Of a stretch of 8,845 nt of DNA, positions 1-5,850 are shown piece after piece (the first letter of the stretch is position 1; every line of letters begins with the position of its first letter). The notes below the pieces were generated by a model. It had not been told where the DNA came from. It searched no databases and saw nothing but the letters and a program-made list of their open reading frames with translations. The DNA is taken from positions 1-8,845 of the forward strand of contig DASYMJ010000061.1 of assembly GCA_036009105.1 (NCBI GenBank), read 5' to 3'. Position numbers and translations under genes: made by a program. This stretch comes from JAFAVZ01 sp036009105. Its GTDB lineage: Bacteria > Acidobacteriota > Thermoanaerobaculia > Gp7-AA8.

Positions 1-637
1 CGGACATGACCTTGATGCGGGAGATGATGGTGGAGTGGTGGCGCTTGTCGATCGGCTCGAGCGCCTCGTAGAGCACGCCGTCGATGCGGTACTTGACCAC
101 CACCTCGTTGTCGCGGGTCTCGATGTGGATGTCCGAGGCGCGGCGTTGGATGGCGTTGAAGACGATGGAGTCGACCAGCTTGATGATGGGCGACGATTCC
201 TGGTTGGTGATCGAGTCGATGGTCAGCGTCTCTTCGCCGTCCTCGTCCTCGCCCACCAGCTGCATGCGGAAGCCTTCCGTGGCCTCGTCGAGCACGCGCT
301 GGGTCGACTCCGACTTTTCCAGCTTCTCCCGGATGGCGGCCGGCGAGGCGACCTTCACCTTCAGCGGCGCGCCGAGGAGCAGTTCCAGCTCGTCGAGCTT
401 GAGGACGTCCGTCGGGTCGCCCACCACCACCGCGATGTGGCCGTTCTCCCGCCGCTCGGGGAGGAACTGGTAGCGGATCATCAGGTCGAGCGGGATGCTG
501 CGGAAGAGCTCGTGATCGTTCTGGAAATGCTCCAGCTCGACGAAAGGGAATCCGTACTGCTCGGCCGTGCGCCTGGCGCGGGCGGCTTCGCCGGTCGGAT
601 CGGCGTTCTTGTAAAGCGTGCGTGGATCGGCGGCCAT
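1..637 (-). CDS. pilB: PilB/GspE-type secretion ATPase, N-terminal part (runs off left edge)
   Basis: Partial gene with 212 codons visible; the 3' end lies beyond the window. It encodes the N-terminal portion of a hexameric cytoplasmic ATPase that powers type IV pilus extension or type II secretion. Residues about 20-110 look like the GspE/PilB N-terminal domain. From about residue 147 the conserved start of the ATPase domain is seen: SSPIIKLVDSIVFNAI followed by RRASDIHIE (residues 165-173) and YRIDGVLYEA. Family members are usually about 550-600 aa, so the Walker A and B motifs should lie outside the window. The start ATG (637) is 7 bases after the pilC stop; an AGGA at 654-657 is 16 bases away, which is far for a ribosome site, so translation may be coupled to pilC. 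The c-di-GMP-binding RLGxxL-type motif of MshE-like N-domains is not evident. PilB and GspE cannot be told apart from this fragment alone; the symbol is the best guess. Confidence 0.9.
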   Translation of the reverse strand, partial: MAADPRTLYKNADPTGEAARARRTAEQYGFPFVELEHFQNDHELFRSIPLDLMIRYQFLPERRENGHIAVVVGDPTDVLKLDELELLLGAPLKVKVASPAAIREKLEKSESTQRVLDEATEGFRMQLVGEDEDGEETLTIDSITNQESSPIIKLVDSIVFNAIQRRASDIHIETRDNEVVVKYRIDGVLYEALEPIDKRHHSTIISRIKVMS

Positions 638-644
638 GATCGTT

Positions 645-1853
645 TTATTGGTTTCCTACGCTGGAGAGCTGGAACAGCGGGAGGTAGAACGCGTACAGCA
701 GCACGGCGATGACTCCGCCCATGACGACGAGGATGATCGGTTCGATCGCCGCCACGACGCGTGAGAGTCTCGCCTCGATTTCTTCATCGTAGAACTCGCT
801 GACGTTGGTCAGCATTTCCGTCAGGGCGCCGGTCGATTCCCCCACTTTGATCATCTCTACGGCCAGATCGGAGATGACCTTCGTCTCCTCCAGCGAGCGC
901 CACAGCGGCTCGCCTTCCCGCACGTTCTGCACGATGCCGAAGATGCGCTGGGAGATCAGCTGGTTGGTCACCGACTGGGAGGCGATCTCGATGGCCGGCA
1001 CCATCGGCGTGCCGCCCGCCAGCAGGGTGCCGAGGGACTGGGTGAACTGCATGATGCCGAAGCGGTGCAGGATGCCGCCCACCAGGGGGATCTTCAGCTT
1101 GAAGCGGTCCCAGGCGACCCGGCCGGTGCTGTTGATCCAGCGCCGCATGAGGACGACCGCCGCGACGACGGCGATCAGCACGATGAAGAAGTTGCCCCGC
1201 AGCGCGCCGGCGAACGCGATCATGAAGCGGGTGAAGGGCGGCAGCTCCTTGCCGAAGCCGGTGTAGAACTCGGCGAACTTGGGGATGACGAAGGTGAGCA
1301 TCACCATCACCATGCCGAAGGAGAGGCACACCAGGACGGTGGGGTAGATCAGCGCGCCGACCACCCGCTTGCGCAGGTTGACGATGATCTTCTGGTAGCG
1401 CAGGAAGCGGCGCAGGACCCCTTCCAGGTCGCCGGAGCGCTCGCCGGCGCGGATGGAGGTGGAGTAGATGGGGGGGAACATGTCGCCGTAGGAGGCGAAG
1501 GCGTCGGAGAGGGCCACGCCCGATTTGATCTTCTCCCGCACCTCCTCCAGGACCGTCTTGAAGCGCATGTTCTTCTGCCGCTCCAGCATGATGTCGAAGG
1601 ACTGGATGATGGGGAGGCCGGCCTTGACCAGGGCGAGCAGCTCCTGGTTGAAGAGGAGGAAGCGCTCGGTGGAGACGACCTTGCCCAGTTTGGGGACGAG
1701 GTCGCGCAGGTTGGTGTCGCCGCGCTTGGCCTCGAACACGTGCATGCCCTGCCGGCGCAGCTCCTCCTGCGCGGCGCGGACCGTGGCGGCCTGCACGTGG
1801 CGCTCGACGATCTCTCCGTCGGGCGTGCCGACGCGTACGATGAATTCAGGCAT
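645..1853 (-). CDS. pilC: PilC/GspF-type inner-membrane platform protein
   Basis: 402-aa polytopic membrane protein of the type IV pilus or type II secretion platform, which contacts the PilB/GspE ATPase and the assembling pilin. Two T2SS-F domains are seen: residues about 65-190 (FNQELLALVKAGLPI, then AGERSGDLEGVL) and about 268-392 (QSLGTLLAGGTPM, then KVGESTGALTEML). Predicted membrane segments are at about 167-190, 221-237 and 371-392. A small N-terminal domain (1-60, MPEFIVRVGTPDGEIVE) precedes the first F domain, as is usual. I chose the ATG at 1853, not the in-frame TTG at 1877, because AGGA at 1859-1862 stands 5 bases before it. Length fits the family (about 400 aa). It is followed 7 bases later by the PilB/GspE gene. 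Calling it PilC rather than GspF is a judgement; no pilin or secretin gene is in view to decide it. Confidence 0.92.
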   Translation of the reverse strand: MPEFIVRVGTPDGEIVERHVQAATVRAAQEELRRQGMHVFEAKRGDTNLRDLVPKLGKVVSTERFLLFNQELLALVKAGLPIIQSFDIMLERQKNMRFKTVLEEVREKIKSGVALSDAFASYGDMFPPIYSTSIRAGERSGDLEGVLRRFLRYQKIIVNLRKRVVGALIYPTVLVCLSFGMVMVMLTFVIPKFAEFYTGFGKELPPFTRFMIAFAGALRGNFFIVLIAVVAAVVLMRRWINSTGRVAWDRFKLKIPLVGGILHRFGIMQFTQSLGTLLAGGTPMVPAIEIASQSVTNQLISQRIFGIVQNVREGEPLWRSLEETKVISDLAVEMIKVGESTGALTEMLTNVSEFYDEEIEARLSRVVAAIEPIILVVMGGVIAVLLYAFYLPLFQLSSVGNQ

Positions 1854-1858
1854 TGCTT

Positions 1859-1862
1859 TCCT
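1859..1862 (-). promoter_or_regulatory. Ribosome binding site of pilC
   Basis: AGGA (in AGGAAAG on the minus strand) lies 5 bases before the ATG at 1853. It decides the start in favour of 1853 over the upstream TTG at 1877. Confidence 0.65.
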
Positions 1863-1880
1863 GTCTCGCTTCGTCAATTC

Positions 1881-1905
1881 GACGCGCGATCTGCTGAAAC
1901 GTTCC
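1881..1905 (-). promoter_or_regulatory. Possible ECF-sigma-type promoter of pilC-pilB
   Basis: Read on the minus strand, GGAAC (1905-1901) is followed after 16 bases by CGTC (1884-1881). This resembles the -35 GGAAC / -10 CGTN layout recognised by many extracytoplasmic-function sigma factors. The position would give a leader of roughly 20 bases containing the pilC AGGA. The match rests on nine bases in GC-rich DNA, so chance is a serious alternative. No ECF sigma gene is in the window. Confidence 0.25.
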
Positions 1906-1939
1906 GGTTATTGGGGTTAGGCGATCAGCGACCGGCGTC

Positions 1940-1978
1940 CAGGAGTCGGCCGGCGCCGCTTCTCGCCCGGCTCTCCTG
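1940..1978 (-). terminator. Imperfect hairpin after the small secreted-protein gene
   Basis: CAGGAG (1940-1945) pairs with CTCCTG (1973-1978), and GCCGG (1949-1953) with CCGGC (1967-1971), with a 3/1 internal bulge and a 13-base loop. It starts 12 bases downstream of the stop of the secreted-protein gene. No T-run follows on the minus strand, so it is not a classical intrinsic terminator; it may be an attenuating or mRNA-stabilising hairpin, or chance in GC-rich sequence. Confidence 0.25.
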
Positions 1979-1989
1979 CTCGCCGACCG

Positions 1990-2517
1990 CTATTGCGGCG
2001 GCTGCGGCGTGGGCGGCGGGGTCAGCTGCCGCTGCGCGGACTCGATCTCCTTCGGCAGCTGATTGAGGCGCATCTCGGTCCGGTCCTCGTCATCGTGGAA
2101 GCCGTACGGCTCGTCCGCCTCCTCCGCCCTCACCCTCTGCTCGTTTTTCAGCGCATCCACCTTCTTCTGGATCTCGGCGCGCTGCGCGGCCAGGGCCGGA
2201 TCGGCCGCGGGAGCGGCGGTGGTGGAGGTGCGGTCGGGGAAGGAAGGGGTGGTGAGGGTGGCGTTGGACTGGGAGATGGTGCCGGTGCTGCGCCGGACCG
2301 ATGCGTTGTCGATCACCACGCCCCGCCGCACGGCCGGACTGATGCCCGTCCGGTTGCGGACGGTGGTCTTCGCGGCGCGAACCAGCGGCGAGTCGTTGGC
2401 CCGGATGGTGAGGTCGCTGATCAGCGGCGGGAGCGCGTCCGCGGCCGGGGCGGCGGTCTGCGCGACGGCGGGCACGGCGCAGAGCAGGGAGACGAGAAGC
2501 GCGGCAGAACGTTTCAT
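1990..2517 (-). CDS. Small secreted protein, signal peptide plus coiled-coil-like tail, function unknown
   Basis: 175-aa protein I do not recognise. Residues 1-19 form a clear Sec signal peptide (MKR, hydrophobic ALLVSLLCAVP, then AVA before Q20), so it is probably periplasmic or exported. The middle (about 30-100) is rich in Ser, Thr and Arg. Residues 105-165 are highly charged and likely helical (AAQRAEIQKKVDALKNEQ and onward), consistent with a coiled coil. The C terminus is proline-rich (TPPPTPQPPQ). The ATG at 2517 is preferred over one at 2541 because GGAG lies at 2526-2529, 8 bases upstream, and because it puts the signal peptide at the very N terminus. It lies 136 bases upstream of pilC on the same strand, so a role linked to pilus or secretion function is possible but unproven. 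Confidence 0.7.
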   Translation of the reverse strand: MKRSAALLVSLLCAVPAVAQTAAPAADALPPLISDLTIRANDSPLVRAAKTTVRNRTGISPAVRRGVVIDNASVRRSTGTISQSNATLTTPSFPDRTSTTAAPAADPALAAQRAEIQKKVDALKNEQRVRAEEADEPYGFHDDEDRTEMRLNQLPKEIESAQRQLTPPPTPQPPQ

Positions 2518-2539
2518 GATCGATTCTCCGACAGGGATC

Positions 2540-2545
2540 ATGATA
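2540..2545 (-). promoter_or_regulatory. Possible -10 element for the small secreted-protein gene
   Basis: TATCAT on the minus strand (2545-2540) matches five of six bases of TATAAT and would place a transcript start about 16 bases before the ATG, leaving room for the GGAG at 2526-2529. No convincing -35 element is visible at 16-18 bases upstream, where the sequence is a run of C and G. Confidence 0.3.
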
Positions 2546-2621
2546 GCGAACCCGGTCCGGGAGGGGGCGCATTCCTTGGGCGGCCGAGGCCCGCGGCAGC
2601 GATCTTGCTGCGCCCCTGCGC

Positions 2622-3017
2622 ATGGAACGCCGATCGTCGTACCGTGCGCTGATCGTGGAGGACGACGGCGCGATCCTCAATCTGGTCAAGATCGTCCTGG
2701 AGCGGGAAGGCTTCATCGTCGAAGGGGTCAAGAACGGCGCGGCGGCCATCGGGCTGCTCAAGTCCGTTGCCTACGATCTCCTCATCGTCGACCTCATGCT
2801 CCCCGAGATCGGCGGGGAAGCGGTGCTCGGCTATCTCGAGCAGACCCAACCGACGTACCTGCGGCGCGTGGTGGTGACCACCGCTTCTCCGGGGCGGATG
2901 AATTGCGAGTTCCTCCATCGCATCTGCCGCCTGCTGGCCAAACCGTTCGACATCGACGAGCTGGTGCTGATCGCGAAGGAGTGCGCCCAACCGGACCACG
3001 TGTGCGTCACCGCTTGA
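2622..3017 (+). CDS. Single-domain CheY-like response regulator
   Basis: 131-aa receiver domain with no output domain. The acidic pair D14/D15 follows the first strand (ALIVEDD), the phospho-acceptor is D57 in LLIVDLMLPE, the switch Thr is at 86-87 (VVVTTAS) and the conserved Lys is K107 in LLAKPFD. All residues needed for phosphorylation are present, so it is probably functional as a phospho-relay or protein-binding partner. The ATG at 2622 lacks an obvious Shine-Dalgarno sequence; a short GCAGC-N6-GCTGC hairpin lies just upstream (2596-2611). The gene is divergent from the secreted-protein gene and its last 11 bases overlap the 3' end of the hybrid kinase on the other strand. The kinase is a plausible phospho-donor, but this is inferred from proximity only. 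Confidence 0.9.
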   Translation: MERRSSYRALIVEDDGAILNLVKIVLEREGFIVEGVKNGAAAIGLLKSVAYDLLIVDLMLPEIGGEAVLGYLEQTQPTYLRRVVVTTASPGRMNCEFLHRICRLLAKPFDIDELVLIAKECAQPDHVCVTA

Positions 3018-4686
3018 CGCCGGTGAAGCGAAGCACGGCCGAGGTCAGCTCCCCCGGGTCGATCGGCTTCTTGAGGTACTCGTCGAACCCCGCGGCGAGC
3101 GCGAGCAGCCGGTCTTCCGGGCGGCCGAACGCGGTCAGGGCGATGATGGGCGTGGCGTTCGCCGGCGGCGGCAGCGCGCGGATCGTGCGCAGGAACGCAT
3201 AGCCGTCCTCGTGCGGCATGGCCAGGTCGCACACCACCACGTCCGGCGGCATCCGGTGGAACTCCGCCACCCCTTCCCGCACCGAGCTCGCCGCCGCGAC
3301 CTGGGCCTGGGCCAGGCGGAACATCGCCGCGACCACCTCCCGGGTGAACTCCTGATCGTCGATGACCAGGACGCGCACTCCGTGCAGCACGGCCGAGCCG
3401 CTCTCCACCGGCCGCGCGGTTGGGCGTGGCCTGGCGGCCGGCTCGCTGCCGCGGCGAGGAGGCGACTCGATGACCGGCAGCTCGACGGTGAACGTGGCTC
3501 CCCGGCCCGCTCCTTCGCTCGCCGCGCGAATGCGTCCGCCGTGCAGCTCGACCAGCGACCGCACGATGGACAGCCCCAGGCCCATCCCCGCGTGCGAGCG
3601 GGTCATGGAGGCGTCTTCCTGCGTGAACGGCTCGAAGATATGCGGCAGGTAGGCCGGCTCGATGCCGCGCCCGGTGTCCTGCACGGTCAGGCGCAGGATC
3701 GGGCCGGCGCGCGCGATGCGGATCGTGATGGTGCCGCGGCGCGGCGTGAACTTCACCGCATTGGAGAGCAGATTCCAGACGATCTGCTGGAGCCTCCCCT
3801 CGTCTCCCAGCACCTGGGGAAGGTCGGGCGGTACGCTGGTGAGCACCTCGATCCCCTTCGCCGCCGCCGCGGGATGCATGGTGGTGATTGCGGCGTGGAT
3901 CACCGGCCCCACATCGACCGGAGCGGGCGTGAACGTCATCTTCCCGGCCACGATGCGCGAGGCATCGAGCACATCGTCGATGAGTTGCGCCTGGATCTCA
4001 CCGCTCCGCACGATGGCCGCGACGGCCTCGTGCGTCTCCTCCTCCGGCAGCCCGGCCTGCAGCATCTTGGCCCAGCCGAGGACGGCCGTCATCGGCGTGC
4101 GCAGTTCGTGCGAGAGGGTGGCCAGGAACTCGTCTTTTCTGCGGTTCGAGTCTTCCAGCGCCTTCTGCGCGGCCACCTCGTCGGTGATGTTGCGGAACTC
4201 GAGCACCGCCCCGGACCCCTCGCTCTGATCGAGCGGGGCGAGCGAGCAGCAGACCGGGAAGGTCGAGCCGTCCTTGCGCACGAACAGATCGCGATGGTTC
4301 CGCAGCGGCTGCATGCCGAGCCGCGCATTGCGGATGGGGCAGGCATCGATGTCATGCCCGCCCTGTTCCGCCGGAGCGTGCAGTACGGTGTGGAAGGGAG
4401 CGCGGGCCAGTTGCTCCAGCAGGTAGCCCGTCTCCTGCACGGCGGCGGGATTCATGTACGTCGCCACCCCATCCTCGTCCAGCATCAGCAGACAGGAGGC
4501 GGCGTTCTCCGCGATCGTGAGCACCAGCGCGTTCGCACGCTCCAGCTGCGCGGTCCGCGCTTCCAGCGCTTCCTTCGCCGCCACGAGCTCCTGCTCGGCC
4601 CGCTGCCGCGCGAGCAGGATGGCCTGCGCGTTCTGGATGGCCACGGAACGCAACAGCGCTTCTTCTTCGTCGTGCTGCAGCCCCAC
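3007..4686 (-). CDS. Hybrid sensor histidine kinase (PAS-HisKA-HATPase-REC)
   Basis: 559 aa, with no membrane segment seen, so probably cytoplasmic. Order of parts: an N-terminal helix (5-50, EEEALLRSVAIQNAQAILLA and on) resembling the end of a GAF domain plus linker; PAS domain about 52-172, including the CPI and RKDGSTFPV motifs; HisKA with phospho-acceptor H193 in LSHELRTPM; ATPase with N-box N305/N309 (NLLSNAVKFTP), G1 box DTGRG (337-341), F-box FEPF and G2 box GMGLGLS (368-373); Pro/Arg linker about 408-432; receiver domain about 437-555 with D443/D444, phospho-acceptor D487 (VVVCDLAMP), T518 and K539/K540. The catalytic set is complete. The start is GTG at 4686, with GGAG at 4698-4701, 11 bases upstream, inside the preceding gene. 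It follows the methionine-synthase gene by 3 bases in the same frame. The N terminus looks truncated relative to GAF-PAS kinases. Confidence 0.92.
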   Translation of the reverse strand: MGLQHDEEEALLRSVAIQNAQAILLARQRAEQELVAAKEALEARTAQLERANALVLTIAENAASCLLMLDEDGVATYMNPAAVQETGYLLEQLARAPFHTVLHAPAEQGGHDIDACPIRNARLGMQPLRNHRDLFVRKDGSTFPVCCSLAPLDQSEGSGAVLEFRNITDEVAAQKALEDSNRRKDEFLATLSHELRTPMTAVLGWAKMLQAGLPEEETHEAVAAIVRSGEIQAQLIDDVLDASRIVAGKMTFTPAPVDVGPVIHAAITTMHPAAAAKGIEVLTSVPPDLPQVLGDEGRLQQIVWNLLSNAVKFTPRRGTITIRIARAGPILRLTVQDTGRGIEPAYLPHIFEPFTQEDASMTRSHAGMGLGLSIVRSLVELHGGRIRAASEGAGRGATFTVELPVIESPPRRGSEPAARPRPTARPVESGSAVLHGVRVLVIDDQEFTREVVAAMFRLAQAQVAAASSVREGVAEFHRMPPDVVVCDLAMPHEDGYAFLRTIRALPPPANATPIIALTAFGRPEDRLLALAAGFDEYLKKPIDPGELTSAVLRFTGVKR

Positions 4687-4689
4687 CGG

Positions 4690-5754
4690 TCAGCGCTCTC
4701 CCAGTCGTTCCGCCGCCAGCGCCGTCCCCTCGACGCGGGCCCGGATCTTTGCGAACGCCGTGTCGCGGGTGGTGGAAGTGTCATCGCTGAACGGCGAGAA
4801 GCCGCAATCGTCCGTGGTGCCGAGCTGCGCGACCGGAATGTACTCCGCCGCCTGCAGGACGCGCTCGCACACCTCCTCCGCCGTCTCGATGTGCGGATCG
4901 ATGGGCGCCACGACGCCGACGAAAACACGGTGGTCCGGCTTCAGGTACTTGCGGATGATCTTCAGCACCTGCACGCGGTCCTTCTCCCCCGCCAGCGCGA
5001 TGTAGAAGTTGCTCACCTTGAGCTGAAACAGGCTGGGGAGGAGATCGGCGTAGTCGACTTCCGCGCTGTGCGTGGAGTCGCGGTCGCCGCCCGGACAGGT
5101 GTGCACCCCGATCCGCCCGCGATCCTCGGTCGAGAAGCGCGAGAGCGCGAGGTTGTTCAGGTCGATGAAGCTGTTCAGCAGCTCGCCCGACGGGGCGACC
5201 TTCACCGCCAGGCGAGCCTCGGTGAAGTCGATCTGCACCTTGTAGGCGCCCTTGGCGAAGCAGCGCCGGATCTCCGTCTCGTGCTGGGAGAGCAGGTCGT
5301 CGATGAACTGCTCGCGCGAATACCCCGCAATGCCCTCGGCCGGATACATCAGGCTCAGCGCGGAGGGAGAGATGACAGCCTGCTTGACCGGTTTGTGCGC
5401 GTACTGAAGCGCCGCATCGAGATAGCTGTCCGCCAGCCGCTTGTAGCGGAACGGCCCCGCGGTGAGGCGCGGCATCCGTCGCGTATGGCCGGCGGAAAAC
5501 GGGATCTTGAACCCGTCCGGCGCGGTGTTCGGCAGGCCGTGGACGGAGTACGTCCAGAAGTTGTGGTACTTGCGCTGCTCGCCGTCGGTGATCACCGGCG
5601 AGCCGGTTTTTTCGAAGCGGGCGATGGTGTCGCGGATCGCCGCGTCGTAGAGCGGATCGAGCGCCGGATCGTCGGCGTTGCCGTCTGCCACGGCCTCGAT
5701 CAGCTCGAGAGGGCGCGGAATGCTTCCGATGGGCTCGGTCGGAATGGTGACCAT
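4690..5754 (-). CDS. Cobalamin-independent methionine synthase core (MetE C-terminal domain-like) protein
   Basis: 354-aa protein matching the zinc-dependent methyltransferase barrel that forms the C-terminal half of MetE; the N-terminal MetE half (about 350 aa) is absent, as in other stand-alone core MetE proteins. Seen: PIGSIPRP at the N terminus, VITDGEQRK (54-62), a zinc-ligand type H218-T-C220 (GVHTCPGGD), E256 in ALAGEKDR, and C317 in TTDDCGFSPF. H, C and C match the expected zinc ligands; E256 is a possible fourth. Known members transfer a methyl group to homocysteine or act on related thiols; the methyl donor here is not deducible. ATG at 5754 has a strong AGGAG (5759-5763), 4 bases away. 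It is the first gene of a tight pair with the sensor kinase. An alternative is a catabolic or uncharacterised paralogue rather than the main methionine synthase. Confidence 0.85.
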   Translation of the reverse strand: MVTIPTEPIGSIPRPLELIEAVADGNADDPALDPLYDAAIRDTIARFEKTGSPVITDGEQRKYHNFWTYSVHGLPNTAPDGFKIPFSAGHTRRMPRLTAGPFRYKRLADSYLDAALQYAHKPVKQAVISPSALSLMYPAEGIAGYSREQFIDDLLSQHETEIRRCFAKGAYKVQIDFTEARLAVKVAPSGELLNSFIDLNNLALSRFSTEDRGRIGVHTCPGGDRDSTHSAEVDYADLLPSLFQLKVSNFYIALAGEKDRVQVLKIIRKYLKPDHRVFVGVVAPIDPHIETAEEVCERVLQAAEYIPVAQLGTTDDCGFSPFSDDTSTTRDTAFAKIRARVEGTALAAERLGER

Positions 5755-5758
5755 AGGA

Positions 5759-5763
5759 CTCCT
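5759..5763 (-). promoter_or_regulatory. Strong ribosome binding site of the MetE-like gene
   Basis: AGGAG on the minus strand, 4 bases before the ATG at 5754; the clearest Shine-Dalgarno sequence in the window. Confidence 0.7.
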
Positions 5764-5814
5764 CTATCAGGAAACTGAGAGTTGTCCATGCAAGTTCGAA
5801 ACCGCTGGCCCCGC

Positions 5815-5842
5815 TTGCTGCAGGCGGCGGCGCCGGTAAGAT
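5815..5842 (+). promoter_or_regulatory. Candidate sigma-70-type promoter of the GAF-like gene, near-leaderless
   Basis: TTGCTG (5815-5820), 16 bases, then TAAGAT (5837-5842). A transcript start 7 bases after the -10 would fall at about 5849, only about 2 bases before the ATG at 5851. The competing reading is that GAGG at 5843-5846 acts as a Shine-Dalgarno on a longer transcript. It has the same architecture as the element at 7551-7578. Confidence 0.35.
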
Positions 5843-5850
5843 GAGGACCG

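Noticed and set aside
35..712. A 225-codon open frame on the plus strand at the left edge
   Set aside because: It is antisense to the PilB/GspE gene, whose minus-strand translation has clear family motifs; the plus-strand product has none.
1065..2066. A 333-codon open frame on the plus strand opposite pilC
   Set aside because: The translation is low-complexity (many Asp, Gly, Glu, His) and mirrors the antisense of PilC codons; no ribosome site or domain supports it.
2596..2611. GCAGC-N6-GCTGC small inverted repeat before the response regulator
   Set aside because: A five-base stem in GC-rich DNA is expected by chance; there is no T-run, and it does not fit a known operator or riboswitch.
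2063..3202. A 379-codon plus-strand open frame overlapping the response regulator in another frame
   Set aside because: The response regulator frame has every conserved receiver residue; this frame runs antisense to two other genes and shows only Arg/Ala/Ser-rich sequence.
3211..5778. An 855-codon open frame on the plus strand, opposite the kinase and MetE-like genes
   Set aside because: Its translation is rich in Arg, His, Asp and Gly with no domain pattern, and it is antisense to two genes with full catalytic motifs. It stays open across both because they share one frame and GC-rich codons leave few stops on the other strand.
5755..5786. Possible promoter TTGCAT-N18-TGATAG for the MetE-like gene on the minus strand
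   Set aside because: The -10 matches poorly and would place the transcript start inside or after the strong AGGAG, leaving that ribosome site unused.
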